Shown: positions 17,568 to 26,344, counted from the first letter of the stretch. The stretch: DNA of 64,000 nucleotides from DAOPKN01 sp035391225 (GCA_035391225.1 DAOPKN010000006.1:42123-106122), one strand, 5' to 3'. A program made the numbers and translations. Notes: generated by a model from the letters alone, not told the origin.

Positions 17568-17592
17568 AAAAAAGCAGGGGCAAAGCCCCTGC
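17568..17592 (-). terminator. Intrinsic terminator after the YjfB-like gene
   Basis: On the minus strand the perfect stem GCAGGGGC-TTT-GCCCCTGC is followed by six T residues. It ends transcription of the motility gene just upstream of glpX. Confidence 0.9.
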
Positions 17593-17607
17593 TCGGAAAC
17601 AACGGTG

Positions 17608-17790
17608 CTAAACGCGAATGTCCAAAAGCGAACCAAGACCCGGCTGGGCAGGAACTTTGGGCATGGATTCCAGGAGTTGGCGGTTTTGGTCCACCGCCTG
17701 GTCCATCACCTTTTTTAAGACGGCCGTATCCACTTGCATGGACATCTGCGCGTTCTGCATGCGCATTGCATCCATCGAGATTCCATCCAT
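17608..17790 (-). CDS. YjfB-like putative motility protein
   Basis: The 60-residue protein begins MDGISMDAMRMQNAQMSMQV and ends GLGSLLDIRV, with a predicted helix between. This matches the small YjfB family (PF14070), found in flagellated bacteria and named a putative motility protein; no biochemical role is known. ATG 17790 follows GAAGGAGGTGGGAAG. It stands alone between uppP and glpX with its own terminator. The window also has flagellar fliGHI and two chemoreceptors, consistent with a motile cell. Confidence 0.78.
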   Translation of the reverse strand: MDGISMDAMRMQNAQMSMQVDTAVLKKVMDQAVDQNRQLLESMPKVPAQPGLGSLLDIRV

Positions 17791-17865
17791 CTTCCCACCT
17801 CCTTCGTTCCGGAAAATGTGAGTCGATCTTTCAGAGGACTCCAAACCGGGGTCGTGAATCGTTCT

Positions 17866-18624
17866 TCAAAGGAAAAAACAAACGATCCCCGCCCCCCAGC
17901 AATAGTACGCAAACCAACGTAATTTTCGATGCACGGTAACCCAGCGCAAAAGCCACAGTGCGCCAATTCCGGTAAACATGGCCACGACAAAACCCGGCCA
18001 ACCCTGCGCCAACTCCAAACCATGACGGGCTTCCAACAACGAACCCCCCAAGATTACGGGAATGGAAAGCAAAAAGGAAAAGCGAAACGCGTCTTCCCGT
18101 TGCAAACCCATGAGCAAAGCACCTGCAAGGGTGATTCCACTGCGGGAAATGCCCGGCACCAGCGCCGCAGCCTGGAAGAGGCCTACCACCAGGGCAACGC
18201 GTATCCCAACGTCCGCCAACCGCTTGGTTCCCGTTTCTTTGCGATCCACGAGAAACAGGATGAGCCCGGTGAGCAGAAGCGAAACGCCGATGGTCAAGTA
18301 CCCGGTGAGGTGGGTATCCAAGAAATCTTGCATCCATACCCCCACGACCCCCGCAGGAATCGTACCGACCAACAGGGCAAAAAAGAGCTTCCAGCTCACG
18401 AAATCACGTTTCCAAAGACCCTTCAGAATGTGCAAGAGGTCTTTCCCGAGAAAAAGGCAAACCGCAACCAGCGTTCCAAGGTGCAACAGCACCACGTACG
18501 ATACGGAGAAATCCAGGGAAAGCAGGTTCCGCAACAGGAACAGGTGCCCCGAACTGGAAACCGGCAAAAACTCCGTGATACCCTGGAAAAAACCCGTGAA
18601 TAGGGATTGTGAAAGATCAACCAT
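17866..18624 (-). CDS. uppP: Undecaprenyl-diphosphate phosphatase
   Basis: UppP (BacA) recycles undecaprenyl diphosphate to the monophosphate carrier for peptidoglycan synthesis in the inner membrane. The 252-residue protein has about eight helices. It carries both active-site signatures, GITEFLPVSSSGHLFL (about 15-30) and LVPGISRSGITLAGALLMG (about 155-173), with the key Glu, His and Arg residues. No strong SD precedes ATG 18624, but the pnp stop is 7 bases away, suggesting coupling. Confidence 0.96.
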   Translation of the reverse strand: MVDLSQSLFTGFFQGITEFLPVSSSGHLFLLRNLLSLDFSVSYVVLLHLGTLVAVCLFLGKDLLHILKGLWKRDFVSWKLFFALLVGTIPAGVVGVWMQDFLDTHLTGYLTIGVSLLLTGLILFLVDRKETGTKRLADVGIRVALVVGLFQAAALVPGISRSGITLAGALLMGLQREDAFRFSFLLSIPVILGGSLLEARHGLELAQGWPGFVVAMFTGIGALWLLRWVTVHRKLRWFAYYCWGAGIVCFFL

Positions 18625-18631
18625 GTGTTGC

Positions 18632-19459
18632 CTACAATTGCTCGCACACGGCGATCAAGATCTGCCCAATCTTTTTGCCCGTCTTCTCCGCAATTTCCAA
18701 AACTTCTTCGGCGGTGAGGGGTTGCAAATCATCTGCCACCGCTCGATCAGTTATCGCGGAAAAAGCCAAAACCTTTAATCCGCCGTGAACCGCAACGATC
18801 ACTTCCGGAATGGTTGACATCCCCACGGCATCCGCTCCCATGTGCCGCAGCATCCGGAGCTCGGCGGGAGTTTCAAAATTGGGGCCTGCCACTCCCACGT
18901 ACACACCCGATTGGATGGGGATGCCCAACTGGTGCGCCGCTTCCCGAGCCAATTCTTGCAAACCAGGGTCGTACGCATGCGACATGTCCGGGAAGCGCGG
19001 ACCCAATTCATCCAGGTTCATCCCCGTCAAGGGATTGTCACCCATCATGTTGATATGATCCTGTATCAGCATCGGGGTCCCCACTTCAAAGTCGGGGTTT
19101 AGCCCTCCCGCTGCATTGGTAAGCATCAGGGTTTCCACACCCAACAACTGCATCACCCGGATGGGGAAGGTGATGGTTTTCATGTCGTAGCCTTCGTAAA
19201 AATGGGTTCTTCCGTTCATGAGCATCACCGGCTGTTTGCCCAAGCGCCCGAACACCAATTCTCCCTTGTGCCCCGGGGCAGTGGAAGTGGGGAAACCCGG
19301 GATTTGGGCATAGGAATACCCCCGGGAGTCTTCCAGCTGATCGGCAATATCCCCCAAACCCGAACCCAAAACGATGGCCACCTTGGGAATGGAGGGAACC
19401 TGCTTTTTCAGGTATTGCACAGCCTTTTGAATCTGTTCCATCATCTCGGAATGCACCAT
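18632..19459 (-). CDS. Purine nucleoside phosphorylase, class I trimeric type
   Basis: This 275-residue enzyme cleaves inosine and guanosine with phosphate. It shows VAIVLGSGLGDIADQLE (phosphate loop), GRTHFYEGYDM, LMLTNAAGGLNPDFEVG and AGPNFETPAELRMLRHMGAD, all hallmarks of the PNP/MTAP family. The GMSTIPEV motif and the Asn in SAITDRAV (where Asn would be expected as ...TNxA) should be compared with relatives, since that position sets purine specificity. ATG 19459 follows GGAGGTTTCAAC. It lies between the lipoprotein gene and uppP in a minus-strand run. Confidence 0.93.
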   Translation of the reverse strand: MVHSEMMEQIQKAVQYLKKQVPSIPKVAIVLGSGLGDIADQLEDSRGYSYAQIPGFPTSTAPGHKGELVFGRLGKQPVMLMNGRTHFYEGYDMKTITFPIRVMQLLGVETLMLTNAAGGLNPDFEVGTPMLIQDHINMMGDNPLTGMNLDELGPRFPDMSHAYDPGLQELAREAAHQLGIPIQSGVYVGVAGPNFETPAELRMLRHMGADAVGMSTIPEVIVAVHGGLKVLAFSAITDRAVADDLQPLTAEEVLEIAEKTGKKIGQILIAVCEQL

Positions 19460-19484
19460 GTTGAAACCTCCTCCGAAGCCGGGT

Positions 19485-21164
19485 TTACTTGATCTTGTAC
19501 ACGTTGGACCAAAGGCTGGAAATTTGCATCTGGTAGATGTTCGTGCACACCGCTTTCACGCGCACGAAAAGGGGTTCTCCCGGCTTGGAATAATACTCGG
19601 GAACCTCCAGGTACACGTTACCCTGGTAGTACACCTCGTGTTCGTAGGTGTAGGCTCCCGGGAAAGATGCGTACTTGCTGAACTGCAACACGTACTTCGT
19701 GGATATGGTGGACACGTTCAGGTACGGGTTGGGGAAGGTAAAGTTCACGGTGGTCTCCCACTTGTACTTGCTGGGGTTGTAGCGGTAACTGGCGGAATTC
19801 ACGGTGGGAGAACCGATGGGTTCGATCGAGAAGCTGTATACATCTCCGATGGTTTGGGTATATTCGTCGAAGCTATCCACGCGAATGTAGTACGTCTTTC
19901 CCGACATGAAGGGATAATTCAACAGAACCGACTTGTTGTAGGAGGTCCCGACCAAGGCAAAGGAGGAACTTTCCTTGATGTACACCTTGTACCCGACTTC
20001 GTCTCCCAGGTCCGGGTCTTCTCCACCCGTCCAGTAGGCGACGAAATTGGCAAGATCCACGTTGTACAGGGCGCCAACCGGGTAACTCACGCGTACCTTG
20101 GTGGGGGGTCTGTTGGCCACGTTGATGGGGAAAAGCCCTTCGGAACTGCTTCCCGCACCATCCACCGCAACCACTTTATAGGATACGGCTCCCTTCATGG
20201 GATGGCGATCGTAGAATTCCACGTTGGCGGTTCCGTTCAAAAAGGCGTTCCCGATGAATTCGTAAACCCCGGATCCCACTTGTGCCTCGCGGTACACGCT
20301 GTAGTAGTAAGCATCCGCAGAATAGGAGAAAAGCAAGCGGTAGCTGCTCAAGTCGTTGCTCCAACCATGCTCGATCAACGTGGGAACGGTGGGAATCGCG
20401 GTTTGCACGTCGAAAGTTTGCACGGAGGGGAAGGTATAGACCAAGTTAAAGATGTCTTTCACCATCACCTGCAACTCGTACAAACCCTTGTCTGGGAACA
20501 CGAAGGAGAAATCGGTGCCCTCATCCAGCTTCTGGTAATCCTGCGAACCCACCAAGGTTCGGCCACGATTTGCGCTGTCCGGAGTGACCTCGTACATTTC
20601 CCAGCGCACGTAGTACTGCCCGATCGAAGTTCCCGGAACATCGTCGTCTTCCAAGCTGAGCACTTCGAAAAGCACGTGCTGGTTTTTTCGCACGGAGCTG
20701 TTGTCGGTAATGGGTTGCTCTTGCTCCGTGAAAACCCCCGTGGTGATGCGTGGCGTTGCCTTTAATACATCGAAAGACTTGTTCTCGGTGGTTTTCGAAA
20801 CGATGGTATCTTCCTTGTTGGTGGTGATTTTCACCGAAGCGATGTACTCACCGGGATAGGTGAAAGAAACCTGGCAGGTATCCGTACTTACGGTTTTCTT
20901 GAAGGTTTGCGCGGAATTGGACAGGTTGGAAAACGTCCATTCCGCGGACGCGATCGTGGGGGGTTTGCTGAAAAAGCCTCCCAGACCTCCCGCCGTTGTT
21001 CCCGTGATCTCGGCCTTGAATTGCACCGAGGTATTCAAGTTGGTGGAATCGGGACCAGAAATGGAAATTCCTTCCGTAGAAGGTGGTTTGAAGCACCCAG
21101 AAAAGAAAAACAACACGGCCACGGAAATGACCAAAAAGATGAGCGTTTTTTTCACGTTCACCAC
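19485..21164 (-). CDS. Large lipoprotein with fibronectin/Ig-like repeats, function unknown
   Basis: The 559-residue protein starts with two lysines, a hydrophobic stretch and FFFSGC, a lipobox with Cys24, so it is probably lipid-anchored. The rest is beta-rich: an Ig-like domain (about 32-130), a second beta domain (to about 250), then about three FN3-like units (260-340, 345-435, 440-559) containing patterns such as DAYYYSVYREA and DEVGYKVYIKES. No catalytic motif is seen. It may be a surface adhesin or scaffold. The start is one of three nearby GTG codons (21164, 21161, 21155) after AAGGGGG. It follows the small secreted protein by 6 bases, so the two may act together. Confidence 0.75.
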   Translation of the reverse strand: MVNVKKTLIFLVISVAVLFFFSGCFKPPSTEGISISGPDSTNLNTSVQFKAEITGTTAGGLGGFFSKPPTIASAEWTFSNLSNSAQTFKKTVSTDTCQVSFTYPGEYIASVKITTNKEDTIVSKTTENKSFDVLKATPRITTGVFTEQEQPITDNSSVRKNQHVLFEVLSLEDDDVPGTSIGQYYVRWEMYEVTPDSANRGRTLVGSQDYQKLDEGTDFSFVFPDKGLYELQVMVKDIFNLVYTFPSVQTFDVQTAIPTVPTLIEHGWSNDLSSYRLLFSYSADAYYYSVYREAQVGSGVYEFIGNAFLNGTANVEFYDRHPMKGAVSYKVVAVDGAGSSSEGLFPINVANRPPTKVRVSYPVGALYNVDLANFVAYWTGGEDPDLGDEVGYKVYIKESSSFALVGTSYNKSVLLNYPFMSGKTYYIRVDSFDEYTQTIGDVYSFSIEPIGSPTVNSASYRYNPSKYKWETTVNFTFPNPYLNVSTISTKYVLQFSKYASFPGAYTYEHEVYYQGNVYLEVPEYYSKPGEPLFVRVKAVCTNIYQMQISSLWSNVYKIK

Positions 21165-21170
21165 TCCCCC

Positions 21171-21629
21171 TTATCGTTGATTGAAATTGAACTCACAAGA
21201 AAACTGCAACACCGGCCAGGACGAAAACCCTGTCTCACTGCTGTACCACTCCTTCACACGGAAAGACAACTGGTACCCCCCTTGTTGGTACATCACACCG
21301 CCCACGAGGAAGAGCCCGTGCGTTTCCAAGAAAAAACCTGTGCCTGTTTCCAATCCCCAGGCCATTCCCAAACCCAAGAAAGGGGAAATCGGAAAATCCA
21401 ACTTGCCATAGGCATCCAAAAAACCGACCCATCCCGGGGTAGTCAGGAAAAAAGCGGAGTGATCCACTCCAAAGTACTTCGTGCGAAAAGATTGCACCCA
21501 TCCCGGAACCAACGTTTCCTCGTGCTGGAAAACCCCAAAACCCGCCGCAAAATCCGCCGAAAAAAGGGAGATGCCTGCAAAAAGGGCAAATCCCAACAAG
21601 AACAACCGGATGCACCGCGGCAAAGGCAT
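21171..21629 (-). CDS. Secreted or outer-membrane protein, unknown
   Basis: This 152-residue protein has a signal peptide (about 1-24: RCIRLFLLGFALFAGISLF then SADFA). The mature part alternates aromatic and glycine residues (for example GLGMAWGLETGTGFFLETHG), suggesting short amphipathic beta strands as in small outer-membrane barrels. It ends in FSCEFNFNQR. I do not recognise the family. ATG 21629 follows TAAAGGGGAATCCAG. It lies 12 bases after ftsH and 6 bases before the lipoprotein gene, forming an envelope pair inside a housekeeping operon. Confidence 0.68.
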   Translation of the reverse strand: MPLPRCIRLFLLGFALFAGISLFSADFAAGFGVFQHEETLVPGWVQSFRTKYFGVDHSAFFLTTPGWVGFLDAYGKLDFPISPFLGLGMAWGLETGTGFFLETHGLFLVGGVMYQQGGYQLSFRVKEWYSSETGFSSWPVLQFSCEFNFNQR

Positions 21630-21641
21630 CTGGATTCCCCT

Positions 21642-23672
21642 TTAGGATTCGTTCAATTCTTCCATGAGGGTTTCCCGTTCCAGGTTCCTTTCCCCGTTCT
21701 GCTTCTTCTTGCCTTCCTCCAGCAACTGGCGAAGGTAATCACCGTCGATGACTTCTTTCTCCAACAGGATCTCGGTAAGGGAATCGAGTGTTTCCCGGTA
21801 CTTCACAATGAGTTTCTTTGCCCGGGAATACGCCTTGCTCACGAGTTCCTTCACTTCCCGGTCAATGTGGCTGGCCGTTTCTTCGCTGTAATTTTTCATG
21901 CGCGAAATTTCCCGTCCGAGGAAGACCTCTTGCTCTTCCTTCCCCCAGGAAATGGGACCCAGATCATCACTCATTCCCAGCTGGCAGATCATGGTCTTCG
22001 CAAGGTGGGTGGCTTTCTCGATATCGTTTGCGGCCCCGGAGGTTACCTCGTTGAACACCACTTCCTCGGCGGCTCTTCCCCCAAGGATACCGGTCATCTC
22101 ATCGAAGAGCTCTCCCTTACTGATCAAGTACTTGTCTTCCGCGGGGAGCTGCAGCGTATACCCCAGTGCCTGGGAGCCGCGAGGAATGATGGAAACACGG
22201 TGCACGGGATTGGCCTTTTCCAGAACCGAGGAAACCAGCGCATGCCCCAACTCGTGGTAAGCGATGATGCGTTTCTCCTTGGGTCCAATTAATCGGCTTT
22301 TCCGTTCCGGCCCGGCAATCACGCGATCTATGGCTTCTTCAATTTCATCCATGCTGATTTTTTCCTTGTTCGAGCGGATGGCAAGGAGTGCGGCTTCGTT
22401 CACGAGGTTTTCCAAGTCGGCCCCCACGAAACCGGGGGTACGCCGTGCCAAGACTTGCACGTCCAGCTGGTCTTCCAACGGCCGCCGCGCCAGGTAAATA
22501 TTCAGGATCTCTTCGCGCCCTTTCACATCCGGCGGATCGACAACGACCTTGCGGTCGAATCGCCCGGGACGAAGCAACGCATGGTCGAGAATATCCGGAC
22601 GGTTGGTGGCCGCCATCACGATAATGCCCTCGTTCACTTCGAAGCCATCCATTTCCACCAGGATTTGGTTGAGGGTCTGTTCGCGTTCGTCGTGGCCCCC
22701 ACCAAGCCCTGCGCCCCGATGGCGACCCACGGCATCGATTTCGTCGATGAAAATCACCGCGGGTGCGGAACCCTTTGCCTGGTTGAACAGGTCGCGCACA
22801 CGTGCTGCCCCAACCCCCACGAACAGTTCCACGAAATCCGAACCGCTCATATGGAAAAATGGGACATTGGCCTCCCCCGCCACGGCTTTTGCCAGCAAGG
22901 TTTTCCCCGTGCCAGGAGGCCCCACCAGGAGTACTCCCTTGGGCATGCGTGCACGAAGCCTTTCGAAACGCTTGGGATTCTTCAAGTACAGCACCAGCTC
23001 TTGCAAATCTTCCACCGCTTCGTCCACACCGGCAACATCCTTGAAGGTCACTTTTTTCTTTCCACCCACCATTTTCTTGGCGGGACTCTTCGTGAAACTA
23101 AAGGCTTGGTTGTTGCGTCCACCGGAGAACGTGCGCATCATGGTAAAGAAAAGGAAGATCAGAAGCACGAACGGAAGCACGTTGAGTAAAATCGCCCAGA
23201 TGAAATCGCCGGACGATTTCTTTCCCCGCACCACGATATTTTTCTGCAAAAGTTCGTCCATGATTTTTTCGTTGGACATGAGCCAGGGAGCATACACCTC
23301 GTACACATCTTCCTGGAACCCACTCAACTTGGTGGAAAAGATCACGGTACCCGTGTCTTCGATCACCACTTCGCTCACTTTACCCTCTTGCACCATGTTC
23401 CAAAAAGCCGTGAAATCCACGGTTTGCACCGTTTCGAACATGGGACCGCGATAGGCCAGTGCAATCAAAATCACCAGCACCACCATGAAAACAAGGAATA
23501 ACAGCTGACCGGAAGGCCGTGGGGGCTTCCGGTTATTGTTGAAGACAAATCGTGGTTCCTTTTTTTCGCCGTTGTCTGACTCTTTGTCGGGATCCTCCTC
23601 CGAAGCAAACATGCGCATCCGGAGATCCAACAAACGCTTGCTGTGTGTGAACAAATCCGTGCGGAAACTCAC
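21642..23672 (-). CDS. ftsH: ATP-dependent zinc metalloprotease FtsH
   Basis: FtsH is a membrane AAA+ protease that degrades unassembled membrane and regulatory proteins. The 676-residue protein has a cytoplasmic start of about 50 residues, two membrane helices (about 55-75 and 165-185) around a periplasmic domain, Walker A GPPGTGKTLLAKA, Walker B VIFIDEIDAVGR, the second region of homology ATNRPDILDHALLRPGRFDR, and the zinc site HELGH near 471. The alanine usual in the HEAGH zinc motif is Leu here. The start at GTG 23672 is provisional; the N-terminus is longer than usual and an ATG at 23618 is possible. It lies 28 bases after tilS. Confidence 0.96.
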   Translation of the reverse strand: MSFRTDLFTHSKRLLDLRMRMFASEEDPDKESDNGEKKEPRFVFNNNRKPPRPSGQLLFLVFMVVLVILIALAYRGPMFETVQTVDFTAFWNMVQEGKVSEVVIEDTGTVIFSTKLSGFQEDVYEVYAPWLMSNEKIMDELLQKNIVVRGKKSSGDFIWAILLNVLPFVLLIFLFFTMMRTFSGGRNNQAFSFTKSPAKKMVGGKKKVTFKDVAGVDEAVEDLQELVLYLKNPKRFERLRARMPKGVLLVGPPGTGKTLLAKAVAGEANVPFFHMSGSDFVELFVGVGAARVRDLFNQAKGSAPAVIFIDEIDAVGRHRGAGLGGGHDEREQTLNQILVEMDGFEVNEGIIVMAATNRPDILDHALLRPGRFDRKVVVDPPDVKGREEILNIYLARRPLEDQLDVQVLARRTPGFVGADLENLVNEAALLAIRSNKEKISMDEIEEAIDRVIAGPERKSRLIGPKEKRIIAYHELGHALVSSVLEKANPVHRVSIIPRGSQALGYTLQLPAEDKYLISKGELFDEMTGILGGRAAEEVVFNEVTSGAANDIEKATHLAKTMICQLGMSDDLGPISWGKEEQEVFLGREISRMKNYSEETASHIDREVKELVSKAYSRAKKLIVKYRETLDSLTEILLEKEVIDGDYLRQLLEEGKKKQNGERNLERETLMEELNES

Positions 23673-23700
23673 CGCTTTCCTGCGGTTCCGCTCCCTCCTT

Positions 23701-25128
23701 TCAATCCGATAGGGTTGACTCCGTCGAAATCCGCAAAACCCGTCGCGTTCCAGGTGTCACCTGGAAACCTTCCGCGATACGAAAAGGGACACACCAAATT
23801 ATAACATGTTTTGCGGTGCTCACGACAAAAACCCCTGCTCTTTGGTCACGTGGCACTTTCTGATCCGAAAGAAATCGCGCCACCGTTTTGGTTCCCGTCA
23901 TTCCCAGTGGCCGGAAGCGATCACCCACCTTCCAGGGGCGTACTTCCAGCGGAAAATCCAACTGGTCCGCATCGACGAAAACTTGTTTCCCGGGATGGAG
24001 AAAAGTTCTTGGAAGCTGTTCGCGCGGTATCAATGAGAAGTACAGCCCTTTCCCCACTACGGGGAAATCCTCCATTCGGAAAGGCACAGTGTGCACCTTA
24101 CGTGCCATGGCCTGGGGGCCACGTGAAACGTCTGTGGAAAAAAAACCCACGCTTTGGCGGGTTCGCCGGAAAAAAATCCCTTTCGCCAATTGGTACTGGA
24201 ATTCATACCCATGGGAAGAGTCGAGCCGGGCACGGATGGATTGCATTTTTTGGGCATCCAGGCCCTCCGGATCCCCCTTCCATCGTTGGTAAAGGCGAAG
24301 CAACGCTTCATCCTGCACTTCCCCAGGGTAGCATTCCCACTTCTCTGTGGGAATCCAACATCCCTGTTCGGAAAACACGGCAGCGCGCAAAACGTACTCT
24401 TGTAGGAAGAACTCCAACGCTACTTTTCCCCGGTGCACGAGTGCAAAATCCCTGGCAAGCGTTCTGGTTACTCCCTTTCCAAAATGGTTTCTCAGGAAAG
24501 GCAAAAGAAGGTTCCGCACACGATTCCGCAAAAAACGATTGTCCGCGTTGCTGTGATCTTCGAAGAAATGCAGCCCGTTCTCGCGAGCGTATGCGCGCAA
24601 TTCCGCTTTTTCCAAGGGCACAAAGGGACGTAACAGCTCCCCTTCACGGGCAGAAAAGCCCGAAAAACCGTTGAGGCCGCATCCCCGGAAGAGCCGCAAG
24701 AACACCGTTTCCACGCGATCATCCCCGTGGTGCGCTGTCACCAGCAAAGCTCCCTTTTCGCTTTGTTGGACTTGACGGAAAAAGGCGTACCGCTCTTTCC
24801 GAAATACGGCTTCGAGGTTGGCGCCGTTTTGGGGGAGCGAAACGGGATCCAGCTTCTTCCCCACGAAGGCAATACCGTCCCGGGCACATAGCTGCTCCAA
24901 GAAACGGTATTCCTCGTCGGATTGCGGGCGCATACCGTGGTGAACGTGTGCTACAACCAGGCGGTGCAACTCATGTTGGAAGAGAGACCGCATACCATGC
25001 AGGAGTACCATGGAATCCACCCCGCCCGAAATGGCGAGAACAAAACGATGGGAAGTGTCTTGAAAGGGTTGGAAAAAGGAAGAAAGAAGGCAGGATATTT
25101 TCCCGGAAACGCTTTTTGGGAAATCCAA
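23701..25128 (-). CDS. tilS: tRNA(Ile)-lysidine synthetase
   Basis: TilS converts C34 of the CAU-anticodon tRNA-Ile to lysidine so it reads AUA. The 475-residue protein has the N-type ATPase P-loop LAISGGVDSMVLLHG (31-45), HHGDDRVETVFLRLFRG, and a full C-terminal domain with EVRPWKVGDRFRPLGM. I place the start at TTG 25128, seven bases after GGAGG; an upstream reading would run into tRNA-Thr. The gene begins 22 bases after the tRNA 3' end and is probably co-transcribed with it. ftsH follows, the common tilS-ftsH order. Confidence 0.93.
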   Translation of the reverse strand: MDFPKSVSGKISCLLSSFFQPFQDTSHRFVLAISGGVDSMVLLHGMRSLFQHELHRLVVAHVHHGMRPQSDEEYRFLEQLCARDGIAFVGKKLDPVSLPQNGANLEAVFRKERYAFFRQVQQSEKGALLVTAHHGDDRVETVFLRLFRGCGLNGFSGFSAREGELLRPFVPLEKAELRAYARENGLHFFEDHSNADNRFLRNRVRNLLLPFLRNHFGKGVTRTLARDFALVHRGKVALEFFLQEYVLRAAVFSEQGCWIPTEKWECYPGEVQDEALLRLYQRWKGDPEGLDAQKMQSIRARLDSSHGYEFQYQLAKGIFFRRTRQSVGFFSTDVSRGPQAMARKVHTVPFRMEDFPVVGKGLYFSLIPREQLPRTFLHPGKQVFVDADQLDFPLEVRPWKVGDRFRPLGMTGTKTVARFLSDQKVPRDQRAGVFVVSTAKHVIIWCVPFRIAEGFQVTPGTRRVLRISTESTLSD

Positions 25129-25149
25129 GGCAGAGCCTCCAAAAAAAAA

Positions 25150-25225
25150 TGGAGCCAGCGATAGGATTCGAACCCACGACCTGCTCATTACGAGTGAGCC
25201 GCTCTACCGACTGAGCTACGCTGGC
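25150..25225 (-). tRNA. tRNA-Thr (anticodon CGT)
   Basis: The minus strand folds into a full cloverleaf: acceptor GCCAGCG/CGCTGGC, D arm GCTC..GAGC, anticodon stem GCTCA/TGAGC with loop CTCGTAA giving anticodon CGT (reads ACG, threonine), and T arm with TTCGAAT. The 3' CCA is encoded. The T stem contains two G-U pairs. Confidence 0.97.
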
Positions 25226-25237
25226 CCGGGCATGGGT

Positions 25238-25266
25238 ATTGTACCAGAAAAAAAAGGGGAATTCAA
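25238..25266 (-). promoter_or_regulatory. Promoter of tRNA-Thr (and probably tilS-ftsH)
   Basis: TTGAAT and TACAAT are spaced by exactly 17 bases on the minus strand. The predicted start lies about six bases upstream of the tRNA. No terminator separates the tRNA from tilS. Confidence 0.75.
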
Positions 25267-25389
25267 GCAACCCCCGTGGTTTCTGGCCGAGTATACTTCT
25301 GGGAAGGGTAGCGAAGGCAGCAACAGGTTTTTTTCCCGGCGCGTCGAGAAGATCAGCGCGGTAATTTCTCCGGACGGGATGCCACGTGC

Positions 25390-25806
25390 CTATGAATATT
25401 CCAAATTCAAGAGAGGTTCTTTTTCCTTCGACGTACGGAGAAACTGGGAGAGTGGAGGACCATACCCCTCGTAGATTACCCGGGGTTTCGAGATCTTGTA
25501 CACCCCCGGTTGCGTGGACTTGGTCTTGGTCTTGCGGTCGAACTTGGTGTACATGCCTACCGTGGCATCGAATCGAAACTTTGACCCTTGGCATGGGTCG
25601 ATTTCGAGCACCTTGTCATTGATGGAGGTCCATATGTGGTCAAGGAACACCACGGTATTCTGGTGTGTCACCCGGACATCTTGCAGAAGGATCGTCACCT
25701 CGCAGGCTCCCCGTCGATTCTGTTTGATCCCGAATCGTTCCAGGTACCCGGAAACATGGACCTTTTTGTGTAGAAGTCGTAGGAGTTGCTCTCTGTCTTC
25801 TGTCAA
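25390..25806 (-). CDS. Hypothetical OB-fold-like protein
   Basis: This 138-residue protein starts at TTG 25806, nine bases after AGGTGG. It has alternating beta segments and motifs such as HIWTSINDKVLEIDPC, GSKFRFDATVGMYTKFDRK and YKISKPRVIYEGYG. The pattern DHLW..., GDxVxFDAxVxxY..., Y.L..P is one I associate with OB-fold-like proteins of plasmids, phages and some bacterial chromosomes; nucleic-acid binding is a guess. Base composition is lower in GC than the neighbours. It lies alone between two tRNA genes. The coding pattern looks real; the function is unknown. Confidence 0.65.
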   Translation of the reverse strand: MTEDREQLLRLLHKKVHVSGYLERFGIKQNRRGACEVTILLQDVRVTHQNTVVFLDHIWTSINDKVLEIDPCQGSKFRFDATVGMYTKFDRKTKTKSTQPGVYKISKPRVIYEGYGPPLSQFLRTSKEKEPLLNLEYS

Positions 25807-25830
25807 GGAACGGCACCACCTTTCTCACTG

Positions 25831-26133
25831 TTAGAGGTAGATGATACGGGATGCGTTTCGCTCCATGACTCCCTCCCGATACGCGATTTGAAGGTCGCCT
25901 TGATGGGTTTCTTCTTTGTGGTTCTTTGGGGTATCGGGGGGTTTCCATGGAAAAGCAGCCGATTCCATAGCAGGATCTCCCCAGGTGGGGAACAACGATG
26001 GCGTTGGGGGTATGCCCCAGTACGATGTTGTGGAAATCATCCTCGTACTGGAGGAAGAGTTATCCGGCCGTCTCTGCGGTTCTTCCTTTACGGGAACTGT
26101 AGTAATCGGGGTGGTCAAAGATGACATCTCCAT
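25831..26133 (-). CDS. Possible small ORF upstream of the OB-fold gene
   Basis: An open frame of 100 codons (MEMSSLTTPITTVPVKEEPQ to ERNASRIIYL) lies 24 bases upstream of the OB-fold-like gene and in the same frame, separated by TAA and TGA stops. It is proline- and serine-rich in the middle. A promoter-like sequence just upstream supports transcription, but there is no SD before either ATG and codon bias is weak. It may be a real small protein, a decayed 5' part of the next gene, or untranslated leader. Confidence 0.35.
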   Translation of the reverse strand: MEMSSLTTPITTVPVKEEPQRRPDNSSSSTRMISTTSYWGIPPTPSLFPTWGDPAMESAAFPWKPPDTPKNHKEETHQGDLQIAYREGVMERNASRIIYL

Positions 26134-26157
26134 ACTGGAGAGACCGTATTGAAAAAA

Positions 26158-26187
26158 AGTATACCTAATCCGCGGATAAATTTCCAA
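26158..26187 (-). promoter_or_regulatory. Putative promoter for the OB-fold gene region
   Basis: On the minus strand TTGGAA and TATACT are spaced by 18 bases. The predicted start near 26151 would give a leader of about 345 bases to TTG 25806, or 18 bases to the small ORF at 26133. Confidence 0.45.
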
Positions 26188-26315
26188 CTTTTTCCGATTT
26201 TGGAACAGAAGCGCTTGCAACAGAGGCACGGAGTACTGGGGAGGCATAGGAAGAACGTGTGGGAGAAAAACGTCGTATGTGCCAAATCCCTTCGGAACTG
26301 GACACGCGCCTTTGG
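26188..26315. other. Non-coding stretch between the divergent promoters
   Basis: I see no convincing gene here. An open frame on the minus strand continues through this stretch into tRNA-Cys, which argues against it being coding. No terminator, repeat or RNA fold stood out. Confidence 0.5.
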
Positions 26316-26344
26316 TTGCAATCCAAAAGAGCTTCTGGTATAAT
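26316..26344 (+). promoter_or_regulatory. Promoter of tRNA-Cys
   Basis: TTGCAA (26316-26321) and a perfect TATAAT (26339-26344) are separated by 17 bases. Initiation near 26351 is only about three bases before the tRNA. Confidence 0.85.
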
